From the NCBI RefSeq assembly GCF_041146395.1, contig NC_090986.1, positions 44,552,001-44,616,000 of the forward strand: a stretch of 64,000 nt of DNA. The letters run 5' to 3'. The notes under the pieces were generated by a model that saw only the letters and a program-made list of their open reading frames with translations, ran no database searches and had not been told where the DNA came from. The translations under genes were made by a program, and so were the position numbers. Position 1 is the stretch's first letter. Every line of letters starts with the position of its first letter. This stretch comes from Eulemur rufifrons. Taxonomy: Eukaryota; Chordata; Mammalia; Primates; Lemuridae. Shown here piece by piece: positions 51,736 through 64,000 of this stretch.

Positions 51736-52984
51736 GTCTAAATACTATATATTTAGTGTATTAGACTATGTATAAAGTATATGTAGCTTAAATATTCTAG
51801 CTAGGAATACATTATATTTTCAGGCTTTGGGGCTGCATTAAGGAGCTCCTTTTCCATTATATTTGTTATGTTCAATAATTAATTTTTTAATGAAGAAAAC
51901 CTTGAATTAAAAGTCCACTTAATGGGGCTTAGATGAATGTAATATCAAAGGCTCTGATCTGCACAGATACGTATATCCCAGACATGGCAGAGGCTCTGTG
52001 CAAACCTACATTGTGCTCAAATTCCTTTACTTTCCTTCTTCCCAATTTGCCAAAAGTATTTCTAGTAAAAAGTAATTTTTGTTACCATAGCTGTCTTTTA
52101 AATAACTTCTATTTGCTGATATTTGCTTTTCAGCATGTCACAGACAGGAATGATTTCATTACAATAGTGTAGCTGGTTTACCAAATTATTGCTTTAGAAA
52201 ACAAAAATACCAAGAATAAGATATTTATATTTGGTCCAGGAATGAGCTATTATCAGATTAACTGGTGGATCACTTTGTTAGATGGACCTATTTATTTTAA
52301 GAATGTTTCTGAGAATCTGTTAAGCCTGTGTCCATTGTTGCTGGTTACAGACAACTAATGATTATTTTTATGTATAAATGTTCAAATGACAATGAACAGA
52401 ATTTTCAATCCAGTATAAATCAGTCAATTAGACAATCAATAAAAACTCACTGCTTTTCAAATTAATGATGGAATTAACATTAGTTGAATTAAATAGTAAA
52501 TAAATGTCCAATTTTTAAAAATGTATGTCAAATCATATAGAGAATGACCCAAATCACCACTTGATTCAAAGTCAAGAAACTTGAACCAGATAAATTAAAA
52601 ATTTCTTGGGGTATTCTTACATGGATTTCCTCTAGAAGAGAAGAGCATTCTAATTCACGCATTTAAAAAAAATCATCTTTACATTTTTCTAAATTGGATA
52701 CTGAATTTACCAATGACTGAATTGTGTTAGAGGTGTGGTTTTGTTGCTTTCTGAACCAAACTGGCTTGGAGATGATCCAAGATTTCAAGCTGGGATTCTT
52801 CTGCATGTTTAAATGTATGTGACTTGATTGAAAGTTGTCAAAGACAACTTATTAAACTGGAATGCTCACTGTGTCATTGTTTACTTGGTTTATTTTGTTG
52901 GTTATAAGTATACTGAAGTGTCCTAAACTATGCAGCACAGCAACACACTGAGTAACCAGTTGCTTTCAAAAAAAGTTTTAATGA

Positions 52985-53006
52985 CAGAGAGAGAGAGCGA
53001 GAGAGG
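52985..53006 (+). repeat. (GA)n run
   Basis: Tandem GA with a GC interruption, directly visible. Confidence 0.85.
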
Positions 53007-53104
53007 TGTGTGCGTACAGTTAAGTTAGATGCACTTAACTGAAGCATCTAAAATAATATTATTGTATGGGTTGAATACAGTACCTGGAATAAATTATATA
53101 TTTC

Positions 53105-53345
53105 TAGCAGGAATTCAAAATAAAATAAGCCAGGCACAGAAAGACAAATGCTGCATGATGTCACATATATGTGGAATCTAAAAAAGTTGAATTCATAGCA
53201 GAAAGGAGAAATGGTGGTCACCAGGGGCTGGAGACCTTGGTCAAAGGATATGAAATTTCAGTTACAGAAGAGGAATAAGTTGAAAATATCTATTGTACAA
53301 CATGGTGACTATGGTTTCTGTAATTTAAAAAATATAAATGTAGTT
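53105..53345 (+). mobile_element. L1 3' UTR fragment, sense, in intron 1
   Basis: 'aataagccaggcacagaaag', 'gacaaatgctgcatgatgtc', 'tatatgtggaatctaaaaaa', 'ggtggtcaccaggggctgga' and 'aacatggtgactatggtttc' match the end of L1 ORF2 and its 3' UTR. It is the only clear LINE remnant seen in the intron portion. Confidence 0.85.
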
Positions 53346-56300
53346 TAATTTGACTGTTAGTAGACCTTTAAAAATCTTTCAGTGAATTTTGAAAATAGCA
53401 TATGTTTGACAAAAAATTGGATGTCCTTTTAAACCATGGTTTCTGTAAAGCAAATATTGAAATAAGCTACATAATATATTGGTTGATTTTGGTTAGTAAC
53501 ATTGAATAATTGAAGAATATTTTTCTTTCCTTAGTTTAAATGAATCGAGTGGTAAACATAAAGCATTAAAAAGTCACAATGTTAAATTATCTTTGAATTT
53601 ACATGGTATCAAATGTTTCTAAATAATTAGATTACCCTCCCAGTCACAACAGGAAAAAACAACCTTATTTTTCTTCAAGGACAAACAAAATATATCTTAG
53701 GAAATAAAGTGTACTAGTTGAAAGGGAACTATTTTATGGAAGCATAGAGAGAAGCATTTGCAGTAAATACTTGTTAATTCATTTTAAGGGATACTGATCA
53801 TTTCTTAAGTAAAGGCAATGAAAATAAATCTCTAGAATATGTTAATCAGGAAATACTTCATTACATTCACTTACTAGGCGGCTAAGAGTATTTTTTTAAA
53901 ATCTTAAACTATATCCTGAAATTTTATAAATAGTAAATGGGCTGTATTATTTGTAGTCTTATAATTTAAAAACATTTCATTTATGTATGAACAAAGTTAA
54001 TCACTGAAAGTATAACAACTCTTTGAACTCATCACAGTTCTGCTACATTCAACAGTGCTAATTCCTATTTTATATTTAAAATTTTGATTTTTCTATAACT
54101 TAGTTCATGGAAATGATACTTTTTGAGTTAGCACTTTCTAGTTTAATAATGCCTTTGGATTTTAAAGCAATAACTTGGAGCACTTTTAATTTTCATATTA
54201 CCAGTCACATCTTTTACAGTAGGATAGATGTTCTTGTGTGTGCAACAAGTGTAAAATTTTTATCAGTATTTTAGATACTGCGGTGGATGTTTTTATATAG
54301 ATTAACCTTAGCCAATTTGTAGTGCTATGTATCTATGCTTTAAATAATTATAGTACATTTGGAAGAAAAGCTTTTACATATGTGTGTATGTTTAAACACA
54401 CACATACCTGCAAACACACACACTTGTAGAACTTAGGGCCATGCGACAAATAACTTACCAATAAAATTGCTTTTTATTTTGCTTTTCATAACACATAGAA
54501 ACATAAAGTAACACATGAAGAAACAGATTCCACTTTACTGAATGACAACAGAAAAGATTAAATAGAGTAAAAGAAATAATTTATACTTAAATATTTAAAA
54601 ATATAATTGTAATATACAATGTTATATGGTTACTAGGACAATGATTAAAAACTTAGCTTACAACTTTTAGACCTTTATTTTTTATAATTTAATGTACTTT
54701 TGAGTCTCTTTAAAATATATTGTGAGAATCATTTTATTTGTATGAAATAGATATTAACTGTTAGGTGTTAGAATCTGAACGTTATTGAATGACACTAAAT
54801 GTGCTTGATGTCTTTGCTCTGTTTCTTTTATTGGTTTATTTCATTACTTCTTGCACTTTATAGCAAGCATATCCTTTAGAATCAGTGAATAAATGCAAGG
54901 AAAACAATTTCATGCCTACAAAAAAATGGCTGTTCTTCTAAAAGCTTTGCCATAAATGAGATGAGTTAGGAATGAGGTCATTGGGTTAATCTGCAGGTCT
55001 ACATAAGGAGATGTGTATTACCACTTCTTGGAGTGGACAGTAATTGTCTTTGAAAACACCTGGTAAAGATCCAGTTAAATTGAAATCAATTACTTTCTCA
55101 ATCATTCCATGGCATTTGTCAAGTCATTACGTCATTGGCAAAAGTGCAAGAACGCATACATTTTTTTTGCAAAGTAGAAAGAAGCTTACAAAGAACAGTG
55201 ACTACTTAAAAGTTTCTACCTCATCTAAAGATTATGGAATTAAAAAACAAAATAAAGTTATGTACATAATAAAAAACCTTGTACAAAAGTATTTGGTAAG
55301 AAGTTTATTGTTGCATTTAGTTATCTACATGAAAACAAACACATTTAACATCACTTTTTGCATCATCTGGTGTGCATATATTTTAATAGGAAAAAGTATA
55401 AGTAAAAATGGTTACAAAATATTTTATAACTTGTAAGCTCTGACACATTTATTCTTACTCTCTAAGAATGCTCTGACCAATGTGTATTATAATCAAAGGT
55501 GAATATATGTCTGCTGCTTACTGATTTTTTTCCCTTCACACCATTTACAGTATGGTACATGCAGATTTGAACTTGTAGCCAGGAACAGTGCTTCCATGCT
55601 TCAAATTGCCAAAAGACCCCAGGGATAGAAACTTGACCTGCTTTTATGAAACCATAGAATTACATTTATACAAGTTACCCCATGGGAAAAGAATGAACTG
55701 ATCCCAATTCAAACCTTAATATTGGAGCCTTCTGGGTCAAATTTGATTTTTCTTTCTGTTAACACCTGTTTGGCTACCATATTTAGTGACTTGATATTCT
55801 TTGGAAATTTTAAAAGTATTATTCATCAGTGGTATTTCATAGTTAAGCCAAAGTGCCACCAAAATTTTATAGCTATTTAAGTTTTTTCATGTTATTAAAA
55901 TGTTGATTTTTAAAACAAATGTATATTCCTTTTAAGTATACTTCCTAGATTTAAGGAGTTTAAACACAAATTTAATTGGATATGAAAACAATTATTTTGT
56001 ACTTTTTATTAAGTTCTCTCCTCTAATGAGTCAGTCCAACTAGAAAAAAACTTTTTTTTAGGGAGCTTTTCCTTGTGATAACATCTCAGAATAAAGGTTT
56101 TTATATGAATATGCTATATTTTCTTACAGTCACATTTCAGATGGTTACATTTCTTATTTTATTTTTAGTTAGACCATCCGGAGGGGTTTCCGGAAGGCTA
56201 CTTTTGCCGTTAATAGTAACAAATGAAGGTGGTCATTGATAAATTGGATGCATAAAAGCTATTTTTTATTTTAGTTGGAGTCACTTTAGTTATGTGGAAT

Positions 56301-58819
56301 GGTACCTCTTTGCTTGTAACTGACAGTATTAATAACCTCCATTAGATTTCAGAATGAGGACCTACTTCTCCATGTAGTATGATTTGCTCCAAATGTTGTA
56401 GACACAAAAACACCTTATAAATGGTAAAGCAACACACATATGTTACTACAATTATGATGGTAAAATAATTCTGTTATCAGATCTTGGAATTGAGGTGAGC
56501 AAATTCCTTTCTCAATTAAAAATTAAAAAGAATTTCAAAGACCTCTTACGTCTTTTTCACTTAACATCAGTAAGATCATTTGGATAAGTTATTGTTGGTT
56601 ATTTCCCTGTAAGAACCAAACAAACATTTCTAGTAATCATGGTCATAATAAATCAATTCTTGGAATAGAGTAAAAACATTGAAATTTCCAATGGAAGGTA
56701 TACTGCTTCCCTACTGTCATAAGTCTTGATCAACAAGAAACTGTATGGAGTTTTAAACATATGTTGTTCATTCTTTTTTATTGGCTGTTCTGTGACCAAA
56801 AAACTTACTTTCACTGTGAGCTAACAATTTTTCTGCCTTGCCTTGACACTTATCACTTGAATGAAGATGAGAAATTAAATCAGTTCTTTAGATGTTTCCT
56901 AATATCACTTTGATGCCATATTTACAAAATATTGATATCTAATTATATATTTTATTTAATTTGAAAGTTTGCACCCACTAGTTTCATGGTTATTTAACAT
57001 GGTGATGGCTCTTCACTTTCTCCAACTGTGATGGAAAGAAGGAAAGTGGGTAGATCATAAGATCATTATGCTGGTCTTAAAAAGAATATATTTCAGAAAA
57101 GGCAACCTAATCTGACTTTTGTAATGGTGATGATATGAAGTTTCTATAACCTTTTTTTTGTCTTCCAGTGGCTCTTTGCAGCTCTATTTCCAATAATGAT
57201 TGATGGTACACACCACATGAACTGGAAAAAAAAAATCACATTAAAAAAATTTATTCAGTGCCTGAAAGGAGAGATGGAACTTTTATTTTCAAGGCAATTC
57301 TCTAACAGTAGAGCAGTCCTTAATATTGCACAGAATTCTACGTGATACTCAAAATAGGAAGCCTTCAGACACCAAACCAAATTTCATCTTCTTAAATATC
57401 CTTGTTATCTAAATTATCCTCATACCTCCTGCCCCTCCCTTTTTTTGGTAGAAACTCTAGTGAAATTGTGCATAAAAGAGAAACACTACCATGAAATTTA
57501 CCTGCAAATATCTAGCCAACAACAGAACCAACTCAGTTTTTGAGCTTTCAATATTTAGATTGGATTCCCCAAATTCAACAGTGTGAAATAGAATATAATT
57601 TATTTACTTATTTTGAATTTTATTTTTCCAAAAATCTATAATCAATTTTTATTAAGGTATTTTATTCCAAGTTTAAGAAATAAAATTAAAATGGTGTATT
57701 TGATCTGGAGTAAACTTTTTTGCTTTTTCTTTTGGAGAGTGGGTTAAATAAGGGCCCATGACAGGAATGCTGTTTGTTTTTCACAAAAGTTGTTTGTGAT
57801 TTCAGGTACCCTTGGGAAATCTCTTGATCAGTTTCACATCTGTTCCTGTCAAAGTGGGTGCTAAGATACCGGTCACCCAGCAACCATGTCCAAGAGGGAA
57901 TTGGGCCGATAATAACTTCAAAAAGGAATGACAGATGCTAGATTAGGATGAAAGACAAAACGCATGAAAAATGAGCTTGTTAGAATCAAAAATTTGTTCA
58001 AGCACCTTTATGCAAATTAAATGAATATTGAATATTTGCATGCAGTAATTTCTACTTTTTCATTTGATTGAAAAGAATAGTGCATTTAAACTCACAAATG
58101 TGACTTCTTTCTTTTGTACTAATTAACATACAAAGCAGAATCTCTTTTTAAAAAAATCAGATTAGCCACCTGGGTTCTTAGATCTCTACTAAGTATGTTA
58201 CAATGTTTTTCTTATGAAAATGGTGCTTTTTAAGAAGACTTGGTTTATCTAATTTTTTCATAATAAACAGTCACATGTGAATTAAGATTATTTTAGATGA
58301 ATATAAATCCATTTCTTGAGAAAGCATTTCAAAAGTAACCTTATCCTGTTGTCCTTGAAATTGGTTAATGTACATTAATAAAAGATCAGTCAAGATGAGT
58401 TCACACCAAAAGCACAGACTTCTCATTGACTGGTTAAATAACAATGCATTAAAGTAAAGCAAAGTGCTGTACCCAAAAAGAAAGTAGGCAGGAAGATCTC
58501 TTCAAAATTTAAGATGCTCTTTGATACATTACCAGTTTTTCTATTGAACTATTCACATACTAATCAGAATTTAGAAGGGCCTGATAAAATGTAGTGATTG
58601 AGAGAGGTTTCTGAGTCTTGGTTTAGCAATGTCTAATGTGGTCACGTAGAGAAATTGATTTTCTTCAGAAATTAATTAATTTTTCATATCGCCCTAAGCT
58701 GCAGTTAAAAAGAGTGCATACTTGTCTGTTTTTTCCAGAAATATTGCCTAATCATATTAATACCATTGCCCTAAGGATGAAAAGATAATTGTACAAATGC
58801 ATTTGGAAATATGTATCAC

Positions 58820-59010
58820 TGAGTATTTATGATTAAATTATGCAAATGACCCAGCTCTCATCCTTTCCAGACCCAGATTGTCTAATTAGGATTGATATGC
58901 TGAATAGATGTTCCAGAATTTGAATACAAGCATGTCCAAGGAGCAGAAAATTGGAAATGACAAGGCTGAAATCCAAAGAAAAGTGTCTTTAGTTTCTATA
59001 CTTTGTTAAT
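58820..59010. promoter_or_regulatory. Candidate intronic element with octamer and homeodomain sites
   Basis: Contains a perfect octamer ATGCAAAT (58840-58847) preceded by a TAAATT block, and TCTAATTAGG with a palindromic TAATTA core (58883-58888), followed by repeat-free complex sequence. POU and homeodomain factors recognise such motifs. Enhancer activity is inferred. Confidence 0.35.
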
Positions 59011-62000
59011 GTGCTGTTAGCAGTTGAGGGTTTTTTCCCCCCTCCCTTTGGCTATTTTGTGGCTCATATGTGCTTATTAGAAACAAGTATGCAAAATGAA
59101 TTGAACTTTAGCCAGTAGCATTTTATTTCTATTTGGTGCTTATTTTAAAATAATAATCTCTTGGTCATTCAAAGAGAACATCACTATTAAGTTGCTTTAA
59201 ACAATGTTAACTTACCCTTAATAGGGTGACTTGTCTTTTTTTTTTTTTTAACTTCCTCTGAATTGGTATTCTAGCTTTATTTGAAAACTAGCTTTCCAAA
59301 CTTAATGATATACCAATGCAGTAATTCCTAAGGATATCCTTTCTTGAATCTATAGTTCATTTGTTCATTCACTCACTTAAATCCCTGTCTTCTTGTAGTT
59401 GGAGAAAACTGTTTAAGCGACAGTTCTGATTAGGAAAAAAAGAAGCAGTACTTTAAGTGTAACAATGTTTGAATGTGAGATCCTCAGCAGGCTTTCTCCC
59501 TCATTGATTACACTCATTCATCTCAGATGGAGGGGTGGTGGTGAAGAGCAAGGAAGGGACTGAACTGTCAGGACTCCAGCCTTTGTTAAGCAGCGGGTAG
59601 TCACTGCCTCTGAACCCGGCTGGCTCCTGCTTCCCATCTGCAGGATGATGGATTGCTATGTTTAATACATTTCAGCTTTTGTGTGTCATAGTGTGGACAG
59701 ACAGTACTATCAGTGATTTCAACAGTGATTAGGAAACCCTTTCAAACCACTCCTATTGGCCAGACAGCTTCCAGGAATGTGGGATGAAACATACTCATTG
59801 GCACTCTTGCCGTGTAAACGTGTAGTTTAACGAGGCGGGGATTGTACACTCACTGCTTAAACCGATGGAGAAGCCCACTGAGAATTACTAGACTACGTAT
59901 CCATGAGAAGAAAATTACACAAGATAATATTAGGAACATCTTGGGTCTCCAACTAAAATATTCATCCCAAGTAGGCCCAAGTTTAAGATGAATTTGTATT
60001 CTTTATATAGTAACAGCACATGCTTAATGGCAAGACTGCAGTTCCTAGACTATGATGTCAGTTGTTGCTGTGCTCATCAATATTGAGCTATTTTGCTATA
60101 TGGTGAGGGTGGAATATGGTGAGGACTATGTTAAAGCAATAAGACATGACATGGCATGTGCTATGCTGGGATTTGCTGAGCTGTGGGTGCTTTGTGGTTC
60201 ACAAGCCCAAAGGGTGAATGATTTCAACAACCAGAAAACCACTACATACCAGCTCAGTTTTCTCCCTAGAGTGCCTTATACTATTTATAAAGCTGATGCT
60301 AAGAAAATACAATTGACTAAAGGAAAAGAAACTGTTCTTTTAAGCCATTAATAACATAGGAAAAATTTTATTTCAAGAATGGAACATAAGAAATCAAACT
60401 GGTAAATAATACATCATTATTTCCCAGTTATAATGTAATACACCAAATGTAGTGTAAATTATAATGTAAATTATAAAATGTATTATGAACATGGAATATC
60501 AGCTATCTTAGTAAATAGTTAATTATCAAAATGTAATACAGCCAGAGTTTTGAAACAAAAATTTAAATTAGGGGAAGCTACTTGTTTTCAATTGATCTCT
60601 ATTAAGAGTAGGGTTAAAGACAAAGTTTAGATGGTCAGCTGCAAAGGTTTGATGAGAATATGGACTTCAGATCCTACATTATATTTTCTCTTGCTGATGT
60701 AGTTCCTACACTGCACGATTTTCACCTAGGATCCCTTCAGTAAAGACTTCTGGTTTTGAATGTGTGCTTGAAGCATACTCTCAGATGCACACATCACAAC
60801 ACAAATGCACACGTGCACACACATTGCATTTCTTTTCAACCAGTTCAATAGCTAAACTTTTTGGCGTTTTGATATTGCTGATTTCTTAATAAAGGCAGGT
60901 GATACTGTACTTCCTGATAGAGTTATACAAATATTCATATATTTTACAGATTTTTTTGTTTTATTTGAAGATTATTGAAACAGTGCTCAACTTAAAAGTT
61001 ATGCATTTGTTTAGCATATTCCAAAGAAGCCATTTGTCAGAGTAAATCAAAGGTAGTGATCATATCTACTTTTGTGTAAAAATTATATAACTGGGCTTAA
61101 ATAAATCTAGATTTTTAAATCAAAGCTATTCACAATTTATATAGCAAATATATAATGAAATAATGTACTACCCCTCAACATTTTTGCACTGCATAATCAT
61201 TCTAATGTGTGGTTGTCAAACTTTTAGTAGTAGAGTATTGAGTAGTAACGACTGCCTTCATAGTGGTGGGTGGGGGGCGGGCAGGGAAGTGGCAGAATGT
61301 TTATTCTTTCAGGGAAGCATAAGGTATGGGGGGGGGGAAGCTATTAGCAGGTCACATCTCCTGAAATCACTGTGATGTGAGGAATTTTCTATCAAGTCAA
61401 AGGGAAATGCACAGTTCAGGGTACCTGAGTTAAGCTTCCGAGCCTTGAGCTCATCTTGGAATACTGAATGGAAGGGCAAGGGAGTGTTGAACAATACTCT
61501 GTTCCAAAGTAGAGCTATGTCATTGAATGGTCGTAAATTACTCTGCTTATATTCTTTCCCTTAACTATTTGTTAATAAATTTTAAATAAAATTTAATAGT
61601 CAGTAAAGGGGATATAGAACCTGGTTGGGGGATAGACCTTAAGGAAAGGAAAGGAGCATTTATACCTTGTAAGAGCTATAGATCCCCCCTCCCATATTAT
61701 AGGAAATAGAATTATTTGGCAAATTCAAATGTATATTTTGCCCACAGATGAACCTGTTTGGGCTATTCAAAATTGGAACTTGTGCAACTTTAGGAGTGTG
61801 TGTGACTGTATGTATGTATGTGTGTATACACACAGCTGCATGCACACTGTCGGTTGCCAGCCCTTGTTATACACATTGTTAGTCTTTTGTTTAGTTAAAC
61901 ACCATAATTACAAAGTAATACAACTCATTTGTCTTACTATAGTTAAATAAAGAAAAAATTTGTGCTGGAAACTAAATGAATGAGTTTCTCATGAAGCTAA

Positions 62001-62279
62001 ATGAATCAGTTTACTGTCTGGAAATGTTTTGGAGTGGAGGAATATTAGAATCACCTCTAATCTACTCCATCTGTCTCTAGCCACAGTGTGGGTACACTGG
62101 CTCCCGCATGTGTGCACAACAGCTCTGGTCTTGGCATCTAGCTGATCCACAGACTGGGGGAAGTAGAGAGTCAGGCCAGCAGGTTCAACTTCTTATTTCT
62201 CAGTAGCTTCCTATAATGATTCCACCTCTAATGAGGTGAATTACTACTGCATGAAAAAGGAGAAAAAAGGCTTTTGGCC

Positions 62280-62520
62280 ATCTTAGCTAATAAATCACAT
62301 TGACTGCCTGGCTGATCAGATCAATTGTGCATAAATCAGTGCCTTAGAGAGTCTTAAAATAAGATTCTACCAAGACCAATTGATCCATGGGCTTGTGTAA
62401 AGGCATGGTCTCTTGCCGATAGCAAACCGGCGTCCGCAATATTGAGACTGTTACATGCCGTCGAATGTTGAAATGAGTGTTTCAGATCTCAGAGGCATGG
62501 CTCTGACGTGCGAGATACTT
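62280..62520. promoter_or_regulatory. Candidate intronic element with an isolated CpG cluster
   Basis: Repeat-free sequence with 'ctgatcagatcaattg' and 'agaccaattgatcc', then eight CpGs between 62417 and 62512 in otherwise CpG-depleted intron. Retained CpGs far from the promoter suggest an unmethylated or constrained site. Confidence 0.35.
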
Positions 62521-64000
62521 GTGACTGTCAACAGAAATGTTTTTGTCTTCTCCAGTTCACATTTGTTAGTTAGCAAGAAAATTTAATTATCACTACACAT
62601 GCAAAAACTCAGTTTTTAAAACATTGGCAATAAGTGTAATTCTTAGGAATTGTTTCTGACAAAAATATCTGTCGCACTGTATGGAGGAGGGACAGGCTTG
62701 TAGCCCTGGCTTGGGTGGGGCAAATGCATTACATGTAACTAAAATGTTTCTATCCCCATAATATCCTGAATAAATGAAAAAAAAAAATAGGTAACAAGTG
62801 ATAAAATGGCACTTTAGAAAACTAATTGTCATTAATATCCAAGAGAAGTATTTAATTACCATGATAGCTGTAGATTTGAGATTTACTAATCTATAAACAC
62901 CTTAGAATCACAAGAAGAGTCGGGAAACTTGATTTCATGTTCCGATTGTATGTTACCGTTGAGGGATGTTGGATTATCAACCTGAAACTCCAAATTCTCA
63001 AGAAGGTTGTGTGGATAGGAATGTGATAATAGTTATTTGAAAGTACGTCAGAAATTGTGAGATATGTTTTAAGAGTTGTTATCTGTTTAGAATTCCCAAC
63101 TGAATTTTTAAGACATCTTTTACCAGAAGAGTTTACAAAGCATAAAGACAAATCTATTTTGGTTCTTGATATCACACTTTATTCTTCTTTCTAAGGAATA
63201 CCAATTAAATCATAATACTTAAAAAGAATTTGTGAATTAGGAAAAAGTACAAAGTCCTTTTATACATATAATATTTATTAAACTTTTATTAGCATTAACT
63301 TCTATGGATATTTTGAATAATTTATTAACATTGTTAAATTTTTGAGAAGTAAGATAAGACAATATAGTCATAGCATACATAAAGGAAATAACTTATTTTA
63401 TTTTGGAAGAGAAAGGTTTCAATATCTGTAGTAACTGTTCTGCAATTCTCCATGAAAGCAAGAGATTCTATATAGAAGTTTAAGTCAGATGATATTGCAT
63501 CTTTGATTTCATTTTCAGTTGCCTAGAGCATTCTATGATGGCTAAGTCTCCAGAATTTTCTTAAACTAAATACATAGTTTATAGTTATTATGTACCAAGC
63601 ATCTCAAAATCCCACAGGTGATTATTTTTTGTAGTCTCCTGTTTTGAAAATAATTTGAGATGGGCATTCAAACATCTTAACACAATTTGGTGCCTGCCAG
63701 ATATTTTGTGTACTCATCAATATAACAGTGTTCCCTGTGTCAGAATACTATTGTTTTGCATTTGTCTGTAGATTTATGATAATGTCTTATGTAATAAGCA
63801 TTGTTCTTCCCTTGTTATATTGTGAAATTTAGTAGGTTGTTGAGATTGGATCTAATTGATTTTCCTCTTGGCTTTTGTCTACAAAAATATCTCTTGTCCA
63901 AAACTCACCAGGGGAAATCCAGGTGGACTTCTTTTGTTGTACTTTACTTATTGAAAATTTTGAAATATTTATGATCAACTGTTAACAGTTTTAAATGTAG

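Larger units (their letters stand above)
46102..64000 (+). other. DACH1: DACH1 intron 1, 5' portion (continues past the window)
   Basis: Begins with the GT donor at 46102. The first 1.3 kb is CpG-rich and belongs to the promoter CpG island; after about 47.5 kb it is AT-rich. No acceptor joined to a recognisable DACH1 exon 2 is seen, and no open frame here resembles DACH1 downstream protein, so the intron exceeds 17.9 kb. That agrees with the known very large first introns of this gene. Only one clear interspersed repeat was seen (an L1 3' end at about 53.1 kb). The open frames here are short and show no domain. Confidence 0.9.

Noticed and set aside
60052..60351. 99-codon plus-strand frame in intron 1 as a nested gene
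   Set aside because: No recognised domain, no CpG or promoter context, and no sign of codon constraint visible from one sequence.

Overview
This is a vertebrate nuclear window, almost certainly primate. It carries the promoter, 5' UTR, complete coding part of exon 1 and the start of intron 1 of DACH1 (dachshund homolog 1), read on the + strand. Exon 1 is recognised from its translated product: a Ser/Thr/Pro-rich N-terminus, Ala, Gly and Ser tracts, then the DachBox-N (Ski/Sno/Dac) domain, ending at a clean GT splice donor. The Alu copies carry right and left arm variants that I associate with strepsirrhines (lemurs, lorises, galagos) rather than apes or monkeys. The old L1, L2, MIR, MLT1 and Tigger-type remnants are standard for a eutherian genome. 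There is no prokaryotic, phage or CRISPR content.

Layout. From 1 to about 31.9 kb lies the upstream intergenic flank, rich in interspersed repeats. It holds an RPS10 processed pseudogene (5.8-6.4 kb), two long antisense L2 copies (7.3-8.5 and 9.7-11.1 kb), a long antisense L1 with an Alu inside it (14.6-17.9 kb), a second L1 3' end, several MIRs, and a nested L1/Alu/MLT1 cluster (26.6-28.2 kb). An L2 split by an MLT1 LTR follows at 29.2-30.4 kb. From about 31.9 to 44.3 kb the sequence becomes strikingly poor in repeats and has several stretches that look like conserved non-coding (enhancer-type) DNA. A large CpG island runs from about 44.3 to 47.5 kb and holds the promoter, 5' UTR, exon 1 (coding 45248-46101) and the first part of intron 1. 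From 46102 to the end is AT-rich, repeat-poor intron 1 with further enhancer-like stretches.

Only one functional protein-coding segment is supported. The many open frames elsewhere are short, overlap repeats, or are shadows of the GC-rich exon. DACH1 is a transcriptional cofactor of the retinal determination network (SIX-EYA-DACH). Its locus is known for distant conserved enhancers in introns and flanking gene deserts, and the repeat-poor flanks here fit that picture. I found no previously undescribed biological system. The most interesting local signals are in the DACH1 5' leader (a minimal ATG-TGA start-stop element two bases before the real start, a 23-codon uORF and a C-rich G4-capable run), the triplet-repeat tracts of exon 1, and several hairpin- or homeodomain-motif-bearing candidate regulatory stretches.
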